Positions 35,451 through 44,722 of a DNA stretch of 64,000 nt are shown piece by piece; positions within the stretch are counted from its first letter, which is position 1; the number at the start of each line of letters is the position of its first letter. Source of the DNA: Priestia megaterium NBRC 15308 = ATCC 14581 (GTDB taxonomy: Bacteria; Bacillota; Bacilli; Bacillales; Bacillaceae_H); contig NZ_CP009920.1 in the NCBI RefSeq assembly GCF_000832985.1, forward strand, positions 2,438,001 to 2,502,000, read 5' to 3'. The notes under the pieces are model-generated. The model ran no database searches. It was not told the DNA's origin and worked only from the letters and a program-made list of their open reading frames with translations. The translations under genes and the position numbers were made by a program.

Positions 35451-36605
35451 GTGAAATTATACGCTCTGTGTAAAAAAACATGGGCAATATCCCTGCTTGT
35501 TTTTGTTCTTTTAGTGAGCTTAACTCCTGTTAGTCAAGCAGCCGCATTTTTATCTGTTGCACAAGCTCTTGAGAATCAAAACAATAGTGTACAAACGGTC
35601 AAAGGATATGTAGTAGGTCAACCTACAGGCACATCTACAGTTATTACGAACAATTACCCAAACGATTATGCACTTGCTCTTGCTGACAGCTCAAATGAAA
35701 CCAATACAGACAAGATGGTGTACGTTCAAATTCCTTCAAATTTGCGAAGTACATTTGGACTTCAAAGTCACTCGGAGTTAAGAGGGAAAAGTCTTACTGT
35801 TACGGGCACACTCACTCCTTATTTTTCACACCCAGGAATAAAATCAGTTACTTCTATCAGTACAGAAACAGGAGGAACTGATCCGGCTCCAGATCCCACA
35901 GAGCCAACCGTTCCAGTAGAAGACTACTATCGTACTGCAGCTGAAAAAACAGGAAACAGCTTAAAGACAGAGCTTCATAACATTATTGATCATCACACAG
36001 AACTGTCGTATTCAGCCGTATGGGAAGCTTTAAAGAAAACGGATGAAGATCCAGCTAACGCAAATAACGTTATTTTGCTCTACACAGGGCGTTCACAGGC
36101 TAAGAGTACAAATGGAGGCGGAGTGGACGATTGGAACCGTGAGCACGTCTGGGCAAAGTCTCACGGGGATTTTGGAACAGCTATGGGACCTGGAACAGAT
36201 CTTCATCACTTACGTCCAACCGATGTATCTGTAAACAGTACGAGAGGAAACTTAGATTTTGATAACGGAGGGACGGAACATAGCGAAGCACTCGGAAATT
36301 ATTTTGACAGTGATTCATGGGAACCTCGAGATGAAGTAAAAGGCGACGTGGCTCGTATGTTGTTTTATATGGCCGTGCGCTATGAAGGCGATGTAAGTGA
36401 TGAGCCTGACTTAGAACTTAACAACACAGTGAATAATGGCACTGCTCCTTATCACGGGAAATTATCTGTGCTTCTTCAATGGAATGCCCAAGACCCAGTA
36501 GATGATCGAGAACGACGTAGAAATGACATTATTTATTCAGACTATCAGCATAACCGCAATCCTTTTATTGACCATCCTGAATGGGTGAATGAGATTTGGA
36601 ACTAA
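35451..36605 (+). CDS. Secreted endonuclease I family nuclease
   Basis: A 384-residue exported enzyme. The signal peptide occupies about residues 1-31 (cleavage near SQAAA). Residues 32-140 form an OB-fold-like domain of the kind found on Bacillus extracellular nucleases (DUF6359), then a Pro/Asp linker (DPAPDPTEPT), then the endonuclease I/NucM domain with NREHVWAKSHGDFG and DLHHLRPTDVSVNSTRGNLDF holding the catalytic His and metal ligands. It degrades DNA or RNA outside the cell. GTG 35451 follows AGGAGG. It resembles B. subtilis YurI/Bsn. Confidence 0.88.
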   Translation: MKLYALCKKTWAISLLVFVLLVSLTPVSQAAAFLSVAQALENQNNSVQTVKGYVVGQPTGTSTVITNNYPNDYALALADSSNETNTDKMVYVQIPSNLRSTFGLQSHSELRGKSLTVTGTLTPYFSHPGIKSVTSISTETGGTDPAPDPTEPTVPVEDYYRTAAEKTGNSLKTELHNIIDHHTELSYSAVWEALKKTDEDPANANNVILLYTGRSQAKSTNGGGVDDWNREHVWAKSHGDFGTAMGPGTDLHHLRPTDVSVNSTRGNLDFDNGGTEHSEALGNYFDSDSWEPRDEVKGDVARMLFYMAVRYEGDVSDEPDLELNNTVNNGTAPYHGKLSVLLQWNAQDPVDDRERRRNDIIYSDYQHNRNPFIDHPEWVNEIWN

Positions 36606-36611
36606 TGAAGA

Positions 36612-36640
36612 AGGCGTCCTGGCGGGGCGTCTTTTTTTAT
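36612..36640 (+). terminator. Terminator of the nuclease gene
   Basis: GGCGTCC pairs with GGGCGTC (two G-U pairs) and is followed by seven T. Confidence 0.65.
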
Positions 36641-36709
36641 AAAAGAAAAAGGAAAAAACTAAAATCCGCCGAATACCTATAGGTGATTTTGAAAAAATGG
36701 AGGGAAGAT

Positions 36710-38347
36710 ATGAAACAGCTATGTAAAAAAGGGTTGGCTTTCGTTTTGATGTTTATTTTTGTTAACGCTTTCATTTTGAGTCCAATTAACGGAGCGGCTG
36801 CCGTAGATGGAAAATCAATGAATCCAGGTTACAAAACCTATTTAATGGCGCCTTTAAAAAAGGTAACAGACTATACAACATGGGAAGCGTTTGAGAACGA
36901 TTTACGCAAAGCGAAACAAAATGGATTTTATGCAGTGACAGTAGACTTCTGGTGGGGAGATATGGAGAAAAACGGCGATCAGCAGTTCGATTTTTCCTAT
37001 GCGCAGCGCTTTGCTCAAGCAGCTCGTAATGCAGGTATAAAGATCGTTCCTATTATTTCTACTCATCAGTGTGGAGGCAATGTAGGAGATGATTGTAACG
37101 TTCCGCTTCCATCTTGGGTATGGAACTTAAAAAGTGATGACAGCCTTTACTTTGAATCTGAAACAGGTACGACAAATAAAGAAACGCTAAGCCCGCTTGC
37201 AACGGACGTTATTTCTAAGCAATACGGAGAGCTCTACACTGCATTTGCGCAAGCGTTAGCACCTTATAAAGACGTGATTGCTAAAATCTATTTATCAGGA
37301 GGCCCTGCAGGTGAAATTCGTTATCCGTCTTATACAGCAGCAGACGGAACCGGCTATCCGTCTAGAGGGAAATTTCAAGTGTATACGAACTTCGCCAAAA
37401 GCAAGTTTCAATCATATGCTTTGACTAAATACGGTTCACTCGCCGGCATTAATCAAGCATGGGGAACCAATTTAACGTCTGCATCGCAAATTTTACCACC
37501 ATCAGATGGCTATCAGTTCTTAAAAGATGGTTATTCAACAGCTTATGGAAAAGATTTCTTAGCATGGTATCAAGGAGCTTTGGAAGATCATACAAAACGT
37601 ATTGGACAGTTAGCTCATCAGGCTTTTGATTCCACCTTTAACGTACCAATCGGTGCAAAAGTGGCAGGAATTCATTGGCAGTATAACAATCCCACGATTC
37701 CTCATGCTGCAGAAAAACCTGCTGGATATAATGATTACAACGCGCTTTTAGATGCGTTTAAAATAGCTAAATTAGATATAACGTTTACGTGCTTAGAAAT
37801 GACGGACAGCGGAAATTATCCGGAATATTCTATGCCAAAGACGCTTGTACGCCAGGTAGCAGGTATTGCGAATGCAAAAGGAGTTGTTTTAAACGGGGAA
37901 AATGCTTTAACTATAGGCAGTGAAGATCAATATAAAAAAGCAGCTGAAATGGCCTTTAACTATAATTTTGCAGGATTTACTTTGCTTCGTTTCTACGATG
38001 TTATTAACAATGATACGCTGATGGGGCAATTTAAAAATACGTTGGGCGTTACACCACTTGCGCAAACGGTTGTAGTAAAAAATGCGCCAACTGCATTAGG
38101 AGAAACGGTTTATATTGTTGGAGACAGAGCTGAGCTAGGTCAGTGGGATACGTCCATTTATCCAATTAAATTAACATATAATTCATCTACAGCTGATTGG
38201 AGAGGCACCGTCCATTTTCCTGCGAGTCAAAATGTTCAATTTAAAGCAATTGTGAAGAGAGCTGATGGATCGTTAAAAGCATGGCAGCCTTCGCAGCAAT
38301 ATTGGAGCGTGCCGTCAACAACAACGACTTATACAGATAATTGGTAA
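36710..38347 (+). CDS. Secreted beta-amylase (GH14 with CBM20)
   Basis: A 545-residue exported enzyme. The signal peptide covers about residues 1-31. The GH14 barrel shows DFWWGDMEKNGDQQFDFSYAQ, STHQCGGNVGDDCNVPLPSW, the catalytic acid Glu in GGPAGEIRYPSY and the second Glu in VVLNGENAL. The C-terminal about 100 residues are a CBM20 starch-binding domain (VYIVGDRAELGQWD). It releases maltose from starch outside the cell. The length equals that known for P. megaterium beta-amylase. ATG 36710 has GGAGGGAAG upstream; an extension of nine residues is unlikely. Confidence 0.95.
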   Translation: MKQLCKKGLAFVLMFIFVNAFILSPINGAAAVDGKSMNPGYKTYLMAPLKKVTDYTTWEAFENDLRKAKQNGFYAVTVDFWWGDMEKNGDQQFDFSYAQRFAQAARNAGIKIVPIISTHQCGGNVGDDCNVPLPSWVWNLKSDDSLYFESETGTTNKETLSPLATDVISKQYGELYTAFAQALAPYKDVIAKIYLSGGPAGEIRYPSYTAADGTGYPSRGKFQVYTNFAKSKFQSYALTKYGSLAGINQAWGTNLTSASQILPPSDGYQFLKDGYSTAYGKDFLAWYQGALEDHTKRIGQLAHQAFDSTFNVPIGAKVAGIHWQYNNPTIPHAAEKPAGYNDYNALLDAFKIAKLDITFTCLEMTDSGNYPEYSMPKTLVRQVAGIANAKGVVLNGENALTIGSEDQYKKAAEMAFNYNFAGFTLLRFYDVINNDTLMGQFKNTLGVTPLAQTVVVKNAPTALGETVYIVGDRAELGQWDTSIYPIKLTYNSSTADWRGTVHFPASQNVQFKAIVKRADGSLKAWQPSQQYWSVPSTTTTYTDNW

Positions 38348-38350
38348 AAC

Positions 38351-38384
38351 AAAGCCGCATAGCAAACGCTATGCGGCTTTGTTT
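38351..38384. terminator. Terminator between beta-amylase and msrA genes
   Basis: AAAGCCGCATAGC and GCTATGCGGCTTT pair over AAAC, with TTTT following; symmetrical enough to serve both convergent genes. Confidence 0.85.
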
Positions 38385-38396
38385 TGAACACAAGAA

Positions 38397-38912
38397 TTAT
38401 TTCCAGTTCGTTTCAATAAATTCATCTCGACCAGACTTAGCGCGGTCTTCTTTATAATGCTTTGGATTTTTCTTGTGAAAATCTTGGTGATACTCTTCGG
38501 CTTCATAAAACGTAGAGGCAGGAAGAATGCTTGTTACGATTGGTTTTTTAAAACGTCCGCTTTCTGCGACCTCTAGCTTCGTCTCTTCAGCTGCTTGTTT
38601 TTGGCTGTCGTTATGGTAAAAAATTGCTGTTCGATATTGCGAGCCGCGATCTTGAAATTGACCTCCGTTATCTGTTGGATCAATTTGCGGCCAATAAAGA
38701 TCTAATAAACGTTTATACGGAAACACTTCGGGGTCAAATGTGATTTGAACCACTTCGTAGTAACCGCTTGTTCCAGATTTTACTTGCTCATAAGTAGGGT
38801 TATCCACAGTTCCCCCCATATATCCTGATACAATGCCGTGAATACCTTCTAGCTCTTCAAAAGGTGTAACCATACACCAGAAACATCCACCTGCAAATGT
38901 AGCTTTTTCCAT
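38397..38912 (-). CDS. msrA: Peptide methionine (S)-S-oxide reductase MsrA
   Basis: A 171-residue repair enzyme with the catalytic GGCFWC motif (Cys10 nucleophile) and downstream GYMGG, YHNDSQ and EEYHQDFHKKNP blocks. It reduces the S epimer of methionine sulfoxide in proteins and free amino acid, using thioredoxin. It lacks a fused MsrB domain and no msrB gene is adjacent, unlike many bacilli. ATG 38912 follows GAGGGA. The upstream intergenic region holds a long perfect inverted repeat. Confidence 0.95.
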   Translation of the reverse strand: MEKATFAGGCFWCMVTPFEELEGIHGIVSGYMGGTVDNPTYEQVKSGTSGYYEVVQITFDPEVFPYKRLLDLYWPQIDPTDNGGQFQDRGSQYRTAIFYHNDSQKQAAEETKLEVAESGRFKKPIVTSILPASTFYEAEEYHQDFHKKNPKHYKEDRAKSGRDEFIETNWK

Positions 38913-38994
38913 ACGTAATCCCTCACTTAATCCGTTGTTATGAAGGGTATTATAACAAATTTATATTAAAACAGCTAGAAAAGGGTTTGTAGTC

Positions 38995-39040
38995 TGTGTA
39001 AAAGCTGTGGATAAAGGTGAATATCCACAGCTTTTACACA
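38995..39040. repeat. Perfect 19-bp inverted repeat with a DnaA-box-like arm
   Basis: Left arm 38995-39013 (TGTGTAAAAGCTGTGGATA) and right arm 39022-39040 are exact reverse complements with an eight-base loop. 39006-39014 reads TGTGGATAA, the complement of the DnaA box TTATCCACA; the other arm carries a one-mismatch box. No T-run follows, so it is not a usual terminator. It lies between the divergent msrA and ATP-binding genes. The rest of 38913-39280 shows no gene. Confidence 0.7.
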
Positions 39041-39280
39041 ATAAACTCGACTGTTTTGAAGATTGAAAAATGAAGGAGAGAATAAAGAAAAAATGATAGA
39101 ATAGATAAGATGTATATATCGTTTTAGAAGAAATTGCATAACAGAAGTACAATCTACGGACTGGACTTTGGGGTGCTGATGGCATCTAGATAAATAAAGT
39201 TAGTACGTTAGTAACAAGAGGTAAGAAACAGCATATTCGCGCTGTTAAATAAATATACAAAGATAATAGGAGAGTTGAAT

Positions 39281-40618
39281 ATGTTACAAGATAATCTCAT
39301 CCTAGAGCACTATGGATTAAACGAATTAAATTTTGATACGATCAAAAGCTATCGGGATCGGTTTGCTGAAGTAAAACCAGCTCATCCTTGGAATGCGCTT
39401 GAAACAAAGGAGTTTTTATACAAGGTAGGAGCTTGGGGAAAGGTTAGAGATACCCATAAAGAAGGAGTCACACTCGCAGGCCTGCTTTTATTCAGTGAAG
39501 AACGGATTATCACAGAAGTTTTACCACAATACTTTTTAGAATACCGGGAAAGTAAAGGGAACGAAGAATGGACAGAGCGCTTTACCTCTCAAGACGGGAC
39601 GTGGTCAGGAAATATTTTTGATTTTTATTTTCATATTCATGAAATTGTTCGTAATAGCGAACCTCAGCCGTCAATCGCTTCCTCTTTAACAGAAGTTTTG
39701 ATTAATATGCTTATTCATGCAGATTATAATGGCGAGGGCGGCGTTATTTTAGAAAAGCAACCTTCTCATTACGTTTTTTCTAATCCAGGTCTTTTGTTAG
39801 TACCTACAGATTCAGTTTTTAGCAATACCGTTAGTCAGCTTCGAAATCCAAATATCGTTAAGCTATTCAGTTTACTAGGACTATGTGAACGTTCGGGCTC
39901 TGGTTTGAAAAAAGTAAAGCAAAATTGGAGCCTGCATCATTATAAAACGCCAGCTATTGATCAAGATGTTTCTATGCATCGTACAGTGGTCACGTTATCT
40001 TTGTCCACTCAAGAAAGACAGGTAAGTTCTTCTGAAAAAGACACTTATCATACGTCTGCAACTGATTCGGGAAATAATTTTAAAGATGTCGAAAAATATC
40101 AAAATACACCTGAAAACAATGTCGAAATTGACTCCTATAATAAAAATAATTACTCCTATAATAAAGGATTAATAGAGGAGTTTAAGTCATATAATAACGA
40201 TGTTAACTCCTTTAATAAGGAAGATAACTGCTATAATAATGAGAGTAACTTATATAATAACGATGTTAACTCCTATATTAATAACCACAACTCCTATAAT
40301 AATGAGCAAGAAGAGGATTCTTCTAATTTGGTAAATGTAGAGAATATTGATACGAAGCTATGGGATATTGCAGCGCTGGCTCGTGAAAAAAAACGGCTTT
40401 CGCCGAATCAGATGGAACATATTATTCTTGAGTTATGTAAAGAAAAACCGCTCATGCTTAAAGAGTTTGCTTATTTACTAGAAAGAACGCCGGATGGAGT
40501 ACGTAATAATTATTTAACAAAGCTATTACGAAAAGGACAATTACAGTTGAAATATCCAAATCAGCCAAACCATCCAAAACAGGCATATTTATTTAATAAG
40601 AAAGATATAGAGAAATAA
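39281..40618 (+). CDS. ATP-binding regulator (HATPase_c_4 type) with heptapeptide repeat
   Basis: A 445-residue protein. Residues 1-90 match the part of AlbA_2/COG2865 regulators that follows their AlbA domain (FDTIKSYRDRFAEVKPAHPW, GVTLAGLLLFSEE), residues 125-235 an HATPase_c_4 domain (LTEVLINMLIHADYNGEGG, YVFSNPGLLL, SGSGLKKV). Residues 303-344 are six Asn/Tyr-rich heptapeptides, and the C-terminal about 80 residues look like a winged helix. The usual N-terminal AlbA domain is absent. ATG 39281 has AGGAGAG six bases upstream, so this short start seems genuine. The role is unknown; it is probably a DNA-binding regulator. Confidence 0.7.
   Translation: MLQDNLILEHYGLNELNFDTIKSYRDRFAEVKPAHPWNALETKEFLYKVGAWGKVRDTHKEGVTLAGLLLFSEERIITEVLPQYFLEYRESKGNEEWTERFTSQDGTWSGNIFDFYFHIHEIVRNSEPQPSIASSLTEVLINMLIHADYNGEGGVILEKQPSHYVFSNPGLLLVPTDSVFSNTVSQLRNPNIVKLFSLLGLCERSGSGLKKVKQNWSLHHYKTPAIDQDVSMHRTVVTLSLSTQERQVSSSEKDTYHTSATDSGNNFKDVEKYQNTPENNVEIDSYNKNNYSYNKGLIEEFKSYNNDVNSFNKEDNCYNNESNLYNNDVNSYINNHNSYNNEQEEDSSNLVNVENIDTKLWDIAALAREKKRLSPNQMEHIILELCKEKPLMLKEFAYLLERTPDGVRNNYLTKLLRKGQLQLKYPNQPNHPKQAYLFNKKDIEK
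40187..40312 (+). repeat. Six tandem 21-bp units encoding Asn/Tyr heptads
   Basis: Six in-frame units with consensus [SCL]-[YF]-N-N-[DE]-x-N, DNA core AACTCCTATAATAA. Two looser units lie just upstream (about 40127-40165). Each unit contains TATAAT or a near match. Confidence 0.85.
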
Positions 40619-40781
40619 ATCAAGCAACCGATAGAACATATAGAGATTAAGCTGCAAAAAATTGATAAGGAGGAGTTTGCTAAAAGCTACAGATTTAAGG
40701 GGGAAATTCAGCATAAAGTTGTGCCAAGCTGTCAGACTCTCTTTATATGAGTTCTGGCTCGTATAAAGGAGGAAAAAGAGT

Positions 40782-41678
40782 GTGAAAAGCAAGTGCGTTC
40801 TTATTTTTCTGGTGGTTATATGGCTGTTTAATATGGGGAAAGGAATAGGATGTGGATCAAAGGTGAATGCAGAGATAAATATACCGCTGTCGACGTGGGT
40901 GTGGGATACAAAGAAATGGATGCTGAACCAAGAAGCTATCCTCGAAAAGCTTCAAGAAAAAAAGGTGACAAACGTTTATTTACAAATTGATACTCATCTT
41001 TCACCTTCCGTATATCGGCATTTTATCCAACAAGCACAAGCCCAGGGCATAAGTGTTTACGCACTTGACGGCGCTCCTTATTGGATAGGGCCTTCTGGTA
41101 TAGAAGAGCAGGAAGCATTTTTTAATTGGATAACAGCTTACCAAGCACAAGCAGACGAGCCACAGCAATTTTTAGGGGTTCATTTGGATGTAGAGCCTTA
41201 TTTGTATAAAAGTTGGGAAAATAATCGAGCGAAAAGTATTCTGCAGTATCAATATGTTATTTCTCAAGCCGCTGTACAGTCTCATGAGTTACACTTGCCG
41301 CTTGCTGTAGATATACCGTTTTGGTTTGACGAAGTTCCATTCAAAAATAGCAACGGTTCCGGTTTGCTGGGGCGGTGGATTATTCAGTACGCTGATGAAG
41401 TCACAATTATGGCGTACCGAAACCACGCAGATAAAGAAAACGGTATTGCTGAAATAACAGAAAATGAACGCAAGTGGGGACGTGTACTATCTACTCCGAT
41501 TGAAATAGGGGTGGAAACGATGGCTTCAGATGAAGGAGAATACATTTCTTTTTCTGCTAAAGGAGAAGAAAAGATGATGCAAGAGCTGGATATGTTGCTT
41601 ACGGAGTGTCAAGCTGAAAATCCTCCAAGCAGTATAGCTGTTCATCATTTTGATAGCTGGCTACAGATGAAGCCATGA
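40782..41678 (+). CDS. Exported TIM-barrel-like protein of unknown specificity
   Basis: A 298-residue protein with an N-terminal signal (VLIFLVVIWLFNMGKGIG) followed by GCGS, which is not a convincing lipobox. The mature part reads like a glycosidase barrel: PLSTWVWDTKKW, VYLQIDTHLS, ISVYALDGAPYWIG, VHLDVEPY with a candidate acid pair, LPLAVDIPFWFDE, EVTIMAYRNHA and IGVETM. I cannot assign a glycoside hydrolase family; GH18-like or an amidase-like fold are options. GTG 40782 follows AAGGAGG. It is preceded by 160 bases without features and ends in a terminator. Confidence 0.65.
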   Translation: MKSKCVLIFLVVIWLFNMGKGIGCGSKVNAEINIPLSTWVWDTKKWMLNQEAILEKLQEKKVTNVYLQIDTHLSPSVYRHFIQQAQAQGISVYALDGAPYWIGPSGIEEQEAFFNWITAYQAQADEPQQFLGVHLDVEPYLYKSWENNRAKSILQYQYVISQAAVQSHELHLPLAVDIPFWFDEVPFKNSNGSGLLGRWIIQYADEVTIMAYRNHADKENGIAEITENERKWGRVLSTPIEIGVETMASDEGEYISFSAKGEEKMMQELDMLLTECQAENPPSSIAVHHFDSWLQMKP

Positions 41679-41688
41679 CAACGAAAAG

Positions 41689-41717
41689 ACCGCTGCATCG
41701 CTGCAGCGGCCTTTTTG
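41689..41717 (+). terminator. Terminator of the TIM-barrel protein gene
   Basis: CCGCTGCA and TGCAGCGG pair across TCGC, followed by CCTTTTT. Confidence 0.85.
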
Positions 41718-41872
41718 GGTTTAGGGAGTATAGATACAATATAGCCATTTTCTTAAAGGACTATACATAAAAAAAGTAACCATTTAAAAAATGGCTACTC
41801 ACACAAAGGGGGGGAACTTAATCTTATCATTCCCACTTTTTCTAAAAGATATGCCTCTTTTAACCCGTTTTT

Positions 41873-43429
41873 TTAAAATAATTTAGTCGTCCAAGATTCG
41901 CAGTTCCACACGTCTGTGACAACATCTTGATAAAATTCAGGTTCGTGGCAAATAATTAAGATACTTCCTTTGTATTCTTTTAAAGCTCGTTTTAATTCAT
42001 CTTTCGCATCTACATCTAAGTGGTTTGTAGGCTCATCCAGTACAAGAATGTTGGTTTCATTGTTAATTAGCTTACATAGACGAACTTTTGCTTTTTCTCC
42101 ACCGCTTAGAACTTCTACTTTACTTTCAATATGTTTTGTTGTTAAGCCGCATTTAGCTAAAGCTGCGCGAATCTCGTATTGGGTAAAGTGAGAAAACTCA
42201 TTCCATACTTCTTCAATACACGTATTGTAATTAGCGGTTTTGATTTCTTGTTCAAAATAGCCAATATGCTGGTAATCTCCTTTTTCTACAGAGCCTGAAA
42301 TCGGTTTGATTTCTCCTAAAATACTTTTTAAAAGAGTTGTTTTCCCGATTCCATTTGCTCCTACAAGGGCAATCTTTTGACCTCGCTCCATTTTTAAATT
42401 CAGTGGCTTAGAAAGCGGCTCTTCGTATCCAATGACTAAATCAGATGTTTCAAAAATTAATTTGCTTGAAGTACGAGCACCCTTAAAGTTAAACTCTGGT
42501 TTTGGACGCTCCTGAGCTAGTTCAATTACTTCCATTTTATCGAGCTTTTTTTGACGGGACATGGCCATATTTCGTGTCGACACACGGGCTTTGTTTCTCG
42601 CTACGAAATCTTTTAAATCTGCCATTTCTTGCTGTTGTTTTTTATACGCTGCTTCAAGCTGCTGTTTTTTCATCTCATATACTTTCATAAAATCGTCGTA
42701 GTCTCCTACATAGCGATTTAACTCTTGGTTTTCCATATGATAAATTAAATTGATCACGCTATTTAAAAATGGAAGATCGTGAGAAATTAAAATAAAGGCA
42801 TTTTCATATTCTTGCAAGTAGCGTCGCAGCCACTCAATATGCTGTTCATCCAAGTAGTTTGTAGGCTCATCAAGTAAAAGAATTTCTGGTTTTTCAAGCA
42901 GCAGTTTGGCTAATAATACTTTCGTACGCTGTCCGCCGCTTAAATCCTGTACATCGCGATCTAAGCCGATATCTTCTAATCCTAATCCGCGTGCAATTTC
43001 TTCGACTTTCGCATCGATAACATAAAAGTCATTGTTTGTTAAGAGGTCTTGAAGCGTACCGACTTCTTCTAATAGTTTTTCGAGTTCTTCTGGTGATACC
43101 TCCGCCATTTTCTCGTAGAGGCCATTCATTTGAGCTTCTAAATCAAATAAGTATTGAAAAGCACTTTTTAGTACATCACGAATAGAAAGGCCGCGCTCTA
43201 ATGCTGTGTGCTGATCTAAATAGCCAACGCGCACTTTTTTAGACCATTCTACTTTTCCAGCATCCGGTTCTAGCTTGCCTGTAATGATGTTCATAAATGT
43301 TGATTTACCTTCGCCGTTTGCTCCAATTAAGCCGACGTGTTCACCTTTTAACAATCGAAATGATACATCGTTAAAAATCGCACGGTCACCAAAACCATGG
43401 CTTAGATTTTTTACGTTTAATACACTCAT
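41873..43429 (-). CDS. yfmM: ABC-F family ATPase (YfmM-like)
   Basis: A 518-residue protein with two ABC domains joined by a charged helical linker and no membrane segment. Walker A motifs are GANGEGKST and GANGIGKTT; signatures DLSGGQRTK and VLSGGEKAK; Walker B LLLDEPTNYLD and LVLDEPTNHLD. ABC-F proteins act on ribosomes as translation factors or antibiotic protection proteins. Length and N-terminal sequence fit B. subtilis YfmM, whose substrate antibiotic or role is not established here. ATG 43429 is preceded on the minus strand by AAAAGGTG. The 260 bases upstream show no clear leader peptide or attenuator. Confidence 0.88.
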   Translation of the reverse strand: MSVLNVKNLSHGFGDRAIFNDVSFRLLKGEHVGLIGANGEGKSTFMNIITGKLEPDAGKVEWSKKVRVGYLDQHTALERGLSIRDVLKSAFQYLFDLEAQMNGLYEKMAEVSPEELEKLLEEVGTLQDLLTNNDFYVIDAKVEEIARGLGLEDIGLDRDVQDLSGGQRTKVLLAKLLLEKPEILLLDEPTNYLDEQHIEWLRRYLQEYENAFILISHDLPFLNSVINLIYHMENQELNRYVGDYDDFMKVYEMKKQQLEAAYKKQQQEMADLKDFVARNKARVSTRNMAMSRQKKLDKMEVIELAQERPKPEFNFKGARTSSKLIFETSDLVIGYEEPLSKPLNLKMERGQKIALVGANGIGKTTLLKSILGEIKPISGSVEKGDYQHIGYFEQEIKTANYNTCIEEVWNEFSHFTQYEIRAALAKCGLTTKHIESKVEVLSGGEKAKVRLCKLINNETNILVLDEPTNHLDVDAKDELKRALKEYKGSILIICHEPEFYQDVVTDVWNCESWTTKLF

Positions 43430-43690
43430 GCTGACACACCTTTTCTTTTAAAATATCTATCGTACGTTTCGTTATAAACAAATTGATTCATAACGATTAT
43501 AGCGAACTTATATACATAAATCCATATGAGTTTTCCAGCCTTGAAAGTCATATAAAATTCACTCGCGTCTTCCTTTCACTTCATTCATACTATATATATC
43601 AATGTAGAAAATCCTTCATGACGAAGGGACGGTTATATCGAATCATTCAAATAAAGTATATAAAAGAATAAAAAGGCAGGGGGAAAAGAA

Positions 43691-44623
43691 ATGAACATTC
43701 ATACGATACTAGTGGCAGGAAGAATGCATAAAGAGCTGGAGGAGATAATCAAACAAAAGCAGCTGCCTCAGACGTTTCGATTTATGGAAGAGCAAGACGT
43801 GACAATTGAAGATTTAAACTGGGCTGACGCGCTTTTATCCTTCGGTCCAACGAATTGCTTTGAAGACCATAGCTTTAAATGGATTCATTCTCTCGGCGCA
43901 GGAGTCGATCGGTTCTTAGAAAGCGGTAATTGGAAAAAGAGTGTGATGTTAACACGTACGGTTTGTTCATTCGGTCAGCGAATCAGTGAATATTGTCTTA
44001 GCTATATGCTAGCTGAACTTCAGCACCACGCACAGTTTCAGCATCAGCAAAAACAAAAGCAGTGGAAAGTGATAGAGCCTAAGCAGCTTTCTACTCAAAC
44101 GGTCATAATTTACGGAACAGGTGAAATCGGCGGGCGTCTTGCAGCCGTTTTAAAATCTTTTGGTGTACGAGTAATGGGTGTATCTAAAAGTGGAAATGAA
44201 AAGCCGTCATTTGATCAAGTGGTCTCGATTTCGAAGGAAAAAGAATTGCTAAAAGAAGCCGATTGGATTATTAGTACAATGCCGCTAACACATGAAACAA
44301 AAAGCTACTTTGATCCAAAATGGATGAATGTAGTTGAAAGTGCATACTTTATAAATGTTGGACGAGGAGCAACTGTAGATGAAAATGCGTTAGTAGAGGC
44401 TATTGAGCAAAAACGTATTCGAAAAGCATACATAGACGTGTTTGAGCATGAGCCGTTAACGAAAGAATCGTCTTGGTGGGATCATTCAAACATCATCATA
44501 ACACCTCATATTTCAGCGGTGACTACGCCTGAAGAAGCCGTCAGGTGCTTTGTTGAAACGCTGCAAAAAGTTGAGCAAGGCGGATTGCCTTCTAACTTGG
44601 TTAATATTGAAAGAGGCTATTAA
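43691..44623 (+). CDS. D-isomer 2-hydroxyacid dehydrogenase family protein
   Basis: A 310-residue NAD(P)-dependent oxidoreductase. The Rossmann motif is IYGTGEIGGRLA; the catalytic residues appear as Arg in FINVGRGATVDENALVEA, Glu in YIDVFEHEPL and His in IITPHISAVT. The group includes D-lactate, glyoxylate and hydroxypyruvate reductases; substrate cannot be told. It is cytosolic. AGGGGG lies upstream of ATG 43691. About 100 bases separate it from nos, on the same strand, with no obvious terminator between. Confidence 0.87.
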   Translation: MNIHTILVAGRMHKELEEIIKQKQLPQTFRFMEEQDVTIEDLNWADALLSFGPTNCFEDHSFKWIHSLGAGVDRFLESGNWKKSVMLTRTVCSFGQRISEYCLSYMLAELQHHAQFQHQQKQKQWKVIEPKQLSTQTVIIYGTGEIGGRLAAVLKSFGVRVMGVSKSGNEKPSFDQVVSISKEKELLKEADWIISTMPLTHETKSYFDPKWMNVVESAYFINVGRGATVDENALVEAIEQKRIRKAYIDVFEHEPLTKESSWWDHSNIIITPHISAVTTPEEAVRCFVETLQKVEQGGLPSNLVNIERGY

Positions 44624-44722
44624 AGCATTATGATGCGCGTTTCCGCTATGAGAATGGTATACTGAAACTTGCTTTTCTTGAACGAAAAGAATGAAATCTG
44701 TTCTTCTAGGGGGGAACAAACG

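Noticed and set aside
35451-38347. Recent horizontal transfer of the nuclease/amylase block
   Set aside because: Base composition and ribosome sites look like the neighbours and no mobile element flanks it.
38961-39185. Minus-strand frame of 74 codons over the inverted repeat
   Set aside because: Composed of the hairpin and AT-rich sequence, with no ribosome site.
40127-40312. Repeats considered as a CRISPR array
   Set aside because: Units are contiguous, in frame and lack spacers; they are a coding heptad repeat.
43483-43671. Open frame of 62 codons upstream of the dehydrogenase gene
   Set aside because: No ribosome site before its start and AT-driven composition. I considered a leader peptide for the ABC-F gene, but the strand is opposite.
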